DNA of 64,000 nt from the NCBI GenBank assembly GCA_014377015.1, contig JACMQL010000006.1, forward strand, positions 1 through 64,000, read 5' to 3'. The notes under the pieces are model-generated. The model ran no database searches and had not been told where the DNA came from. It saw only the letters and a list, made by a program, of their open reading frames with translations. Below are positions 63,229 to 64,000 of the stretch, piece after piece (within the stretch, counting starts at the first letter, position 1; each line of letters opens with the position of its first letter). The position numbers and the translations under genes were made by a program. This stretch comes from Actinomycetota bacterium (lineage in GTDB: Bacteria > Actinomycetota > Actinomycetes > Nanopelagicales > Nanopelagicaceae).

Positions 63229-63611
63229 TTTCTCTCCTTTGTTTTAGGGGCTGCTTTTACTTTCCCGCTTCTCTCTTTTAATTCTGCAGTCTGTGCATAA
63301 TTTGAAAGGGTTTCAGAACTGCTATCCCAGTAGGTATGGAATTGATTAAGCCAGGCTTGGACTCCACGAAGGGAGGCCCGATTCAAGGTAATGAAATTCA
63401 CCCGACCAGATTTCTTACGATTTATCAGGCCGGCGCTTTCCAGAACTTTGAGGTGTTTATGAATAGCCGGCAAGGAGAGCCCACGCAGGCTCGCCAATTG
63501 GCTAATCGATGAAGGCTGCAGGCCAAGGCTGAAAATGATCTCGCGCCGATGCTCATTTGCTAGGGCATCAAAGAGGAGATCCAGCTTGTGGGTGGGAACC
63601 GCGGCTTTCAT
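63225..63611 (-). CDS. ArsR-family winged-helix regulator
   Basis: The 128-residue protein (from ATG 63611) has the ArsR core DLLFDALANEHRREIIFSLG, SISQLASLRGLSLPAIHKHL and KVLESAGLINRKKSGRVNF. No metal-site Cys pair is visible, so it senses something other than a thiolate metal. The tail is Lys-rich. ATG 63611 abuts an 11-bp inverted repeat (63612-63639), with TTGACG about 35 bases upstream, so the message is probably leaderless and autoregulated. YCII is its operon partner. Confidence 0.88.
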   Translation of the reverse strand: MKAAVPTHKLDLLFDALANEHRREIIFSLGLQPSSISQLASLRGLSLPAIHKHLKVLESAGLINRKKSGRVNFITLNRASLRGVQAWLNQFHTYWDSSSETLSNYAQTAELKERSGKVKAAPKTKERK

Positions 63612-63639
63612 TAACACTTAACCTATTAGTTAAGTGTTA
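63612..63639. promoter_or_regulatory. 11-bp inverted repeat, autoregulatory operator of the ArsR gene
   Basis: TAACACTTAAC (63612-63622) is mirrored by GTTAAGTGTTA (63629-63639) across six bases. It ends at the base before the ATG start codon of the ArsR gene and covers the expected -10 region. A TTGACG box (-35) lies beyond it at 63643-63648 on the minus strand. Confidence 0.7.
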
Positions 63640-63705
63640 CTCCGTCAAGCATGGTTAGAGATTTGAAGACGTTGAGATTTCAAATTGGCCAATTCCTCCC
63701 CTAAA

Positions 63706-63741
63706 TTTCATAACTCTTACGATATAGTCAGAGTTATGAAA
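63706..63741. promoter_or_regulatory. 12-bp inverted repeat containing the start codon of the next gene
   Basis: TTTCATAACTCT (63706-63717) mirrors AGAGTTATGAAA (63730-63741) across 12 bases. TATAGT at 63723-63728 lies in the middle and is a good -10 box; ATG 63736 is inside the right arm, so transcription should start at or near it. It looks like a self-repressing operator. Confidence 0.65.
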
Positions 63742-64000
63742 CATTCGTCACTGTTGCCTTTATTGAGATCTCAAACGCAAGGCGACCTGTTGGCGCTCCT
63801 ATTTATCAATCCTGAGGAGGAGTTCTCGCTGTCAGAAGTGGCCCGGCGAATTAAGGTTTCCCGCCCAGGGGTCTTTCATGAGACGCAGCGCCTCGTTGCG
63901 GCAGGGTTAATTACTGATAGGCCAGATGGGCGCAGTCGAAAGATTCGCGCAAATCTTTCCTCCCCTCTCTCCAAGCCCCTGAGCGAACTCCTCCTGCTCA
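63736..64000 (+). CDS. Winged-helix regulator, N-terminal part (cut by window end)
   Basis: The frame starts at ATG 63736 and runs off the right edge after 88 codons. SLLPLLRSQTQGDLLALLFI, FSLSEVARRIKVSRPGVFHE (helix-turn-helix) and RLVAAGLITDRPDGRSRKIR (wing) are typical of the group in which a winged helix precedes a nucleotidyltransferase-like domain; that second domain would lie outside the window. Some such proteins are antitoxin- or regulator-like. The start sits inside an inverted repeat. Confidence 0.75.
   Translation, partial: MKHSSLLPLLRSQTQGDLLALLFINPEEEFSLSEVARRIKVSRPGVFHETQRLVAAGLITDRPDGRSRKIRANLSSPLSKPLSELLLL

Overview
The window looks like a piece of an actinobacterial (Actinomycetota) chromosome of intermediate GC content. 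The evidence is the gene order thiL-rpmB, cydABDC, recG, rsmD, coaD, sepIVA-like, yceD, rpmF, rnc, smc, ftsY, amtB, glnK, glnD, ffh, rpsP, khpA, rimM, trmD, which I recall as close to the mycobacterial and streptomycete order. It is supported by an HU protein with a lysine-rich histone-like tail, a divergent IclR-type regulator at leuCD, and several likely leaderless genes. The exact lineage cannot be fixed from the sequence alone; a small-genome aquatic or soil actinobacterium would fit.

Layout. Positions 1-9.7 kb hold mixed accessory metabolism: an IclR regulator with a perfect 20-bp palindrome, a fumarylacetoacetate-hydrolase-family enzyme, an orphan NERD-helicase, an HDAC-family deacetylase, RbsD, an acetyl-CoA hydrolase/transferase, a LysE-type exporter, a secreted YHYH protein and a class II glutamine amidotransferase. 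Positions 9.8-15.0 kb hold an amine-utilisation operon (APC permease, glutamine-synthetase-like gamma-glutamyl ligase, aldehyde dehydrogenase, SDR), with the amidotransferase divergent from it. Positions 15.0-26.9 kb form a branched-chain amino acid (leucine) catabolic block: TetR regulator, liu operon (methylcrotonyl-CoA carboxylase, HMG-CoA lyase, isovaleryl-CoA dehydrogenase, enoyl-CoA hydratase), and a convergent bkd operon (E1 alpha, E1 beta, E2) with a divergent Lrp-type regulator. Positions 26.9-29.4 kb hold a class I amidotransferase, an SDR and an acyl-ACP desaturase.

Positions 29.4-60.7 kb are the conserved core: translation and SRP genes, nitrogen sensing (amtB-glnK-glnD with GlnR-like boxes), chromosome organisation, RNase III (probably starting at CTG), CoA synthesis, recG, cytochrome bd with its CydDC exporter, thiamine-monophosphate kinase, cell wall and lipid precursors, HU, leuCD and an NdgR/LtbR-type regulator. 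Positions 61.4-64 kb are accessory again: an unrecognised 53-residue protein, a DinB-family gene broken by an in-frame amber codon, a small AbrB-like/toxin pair, tRNA-Glu(CUC), a YCII-domain protein with an ArsR-type regulator, and the start of another winged-helix regulator. Both of those regulators have long inverted repeats at the start codon.

How it works together. The bkd complex would turn branched-chain 2-oxo acids into acyl-CoAs, and the liu enzymes would carry isovaleryl-CoA to acetoacetate plus acetyl-CoA. The permease/ligase/ALDH/SDR set would import an amine, mask it with glutamate and oxidise it. No phage, IS element, rRNA or CRISPR array was seen. The least described candidates are the amine operon paired with a class II amidotransferase, the AbrB-like/toxin pair next to tRNA-Glu, and the operator architectures described under findings.
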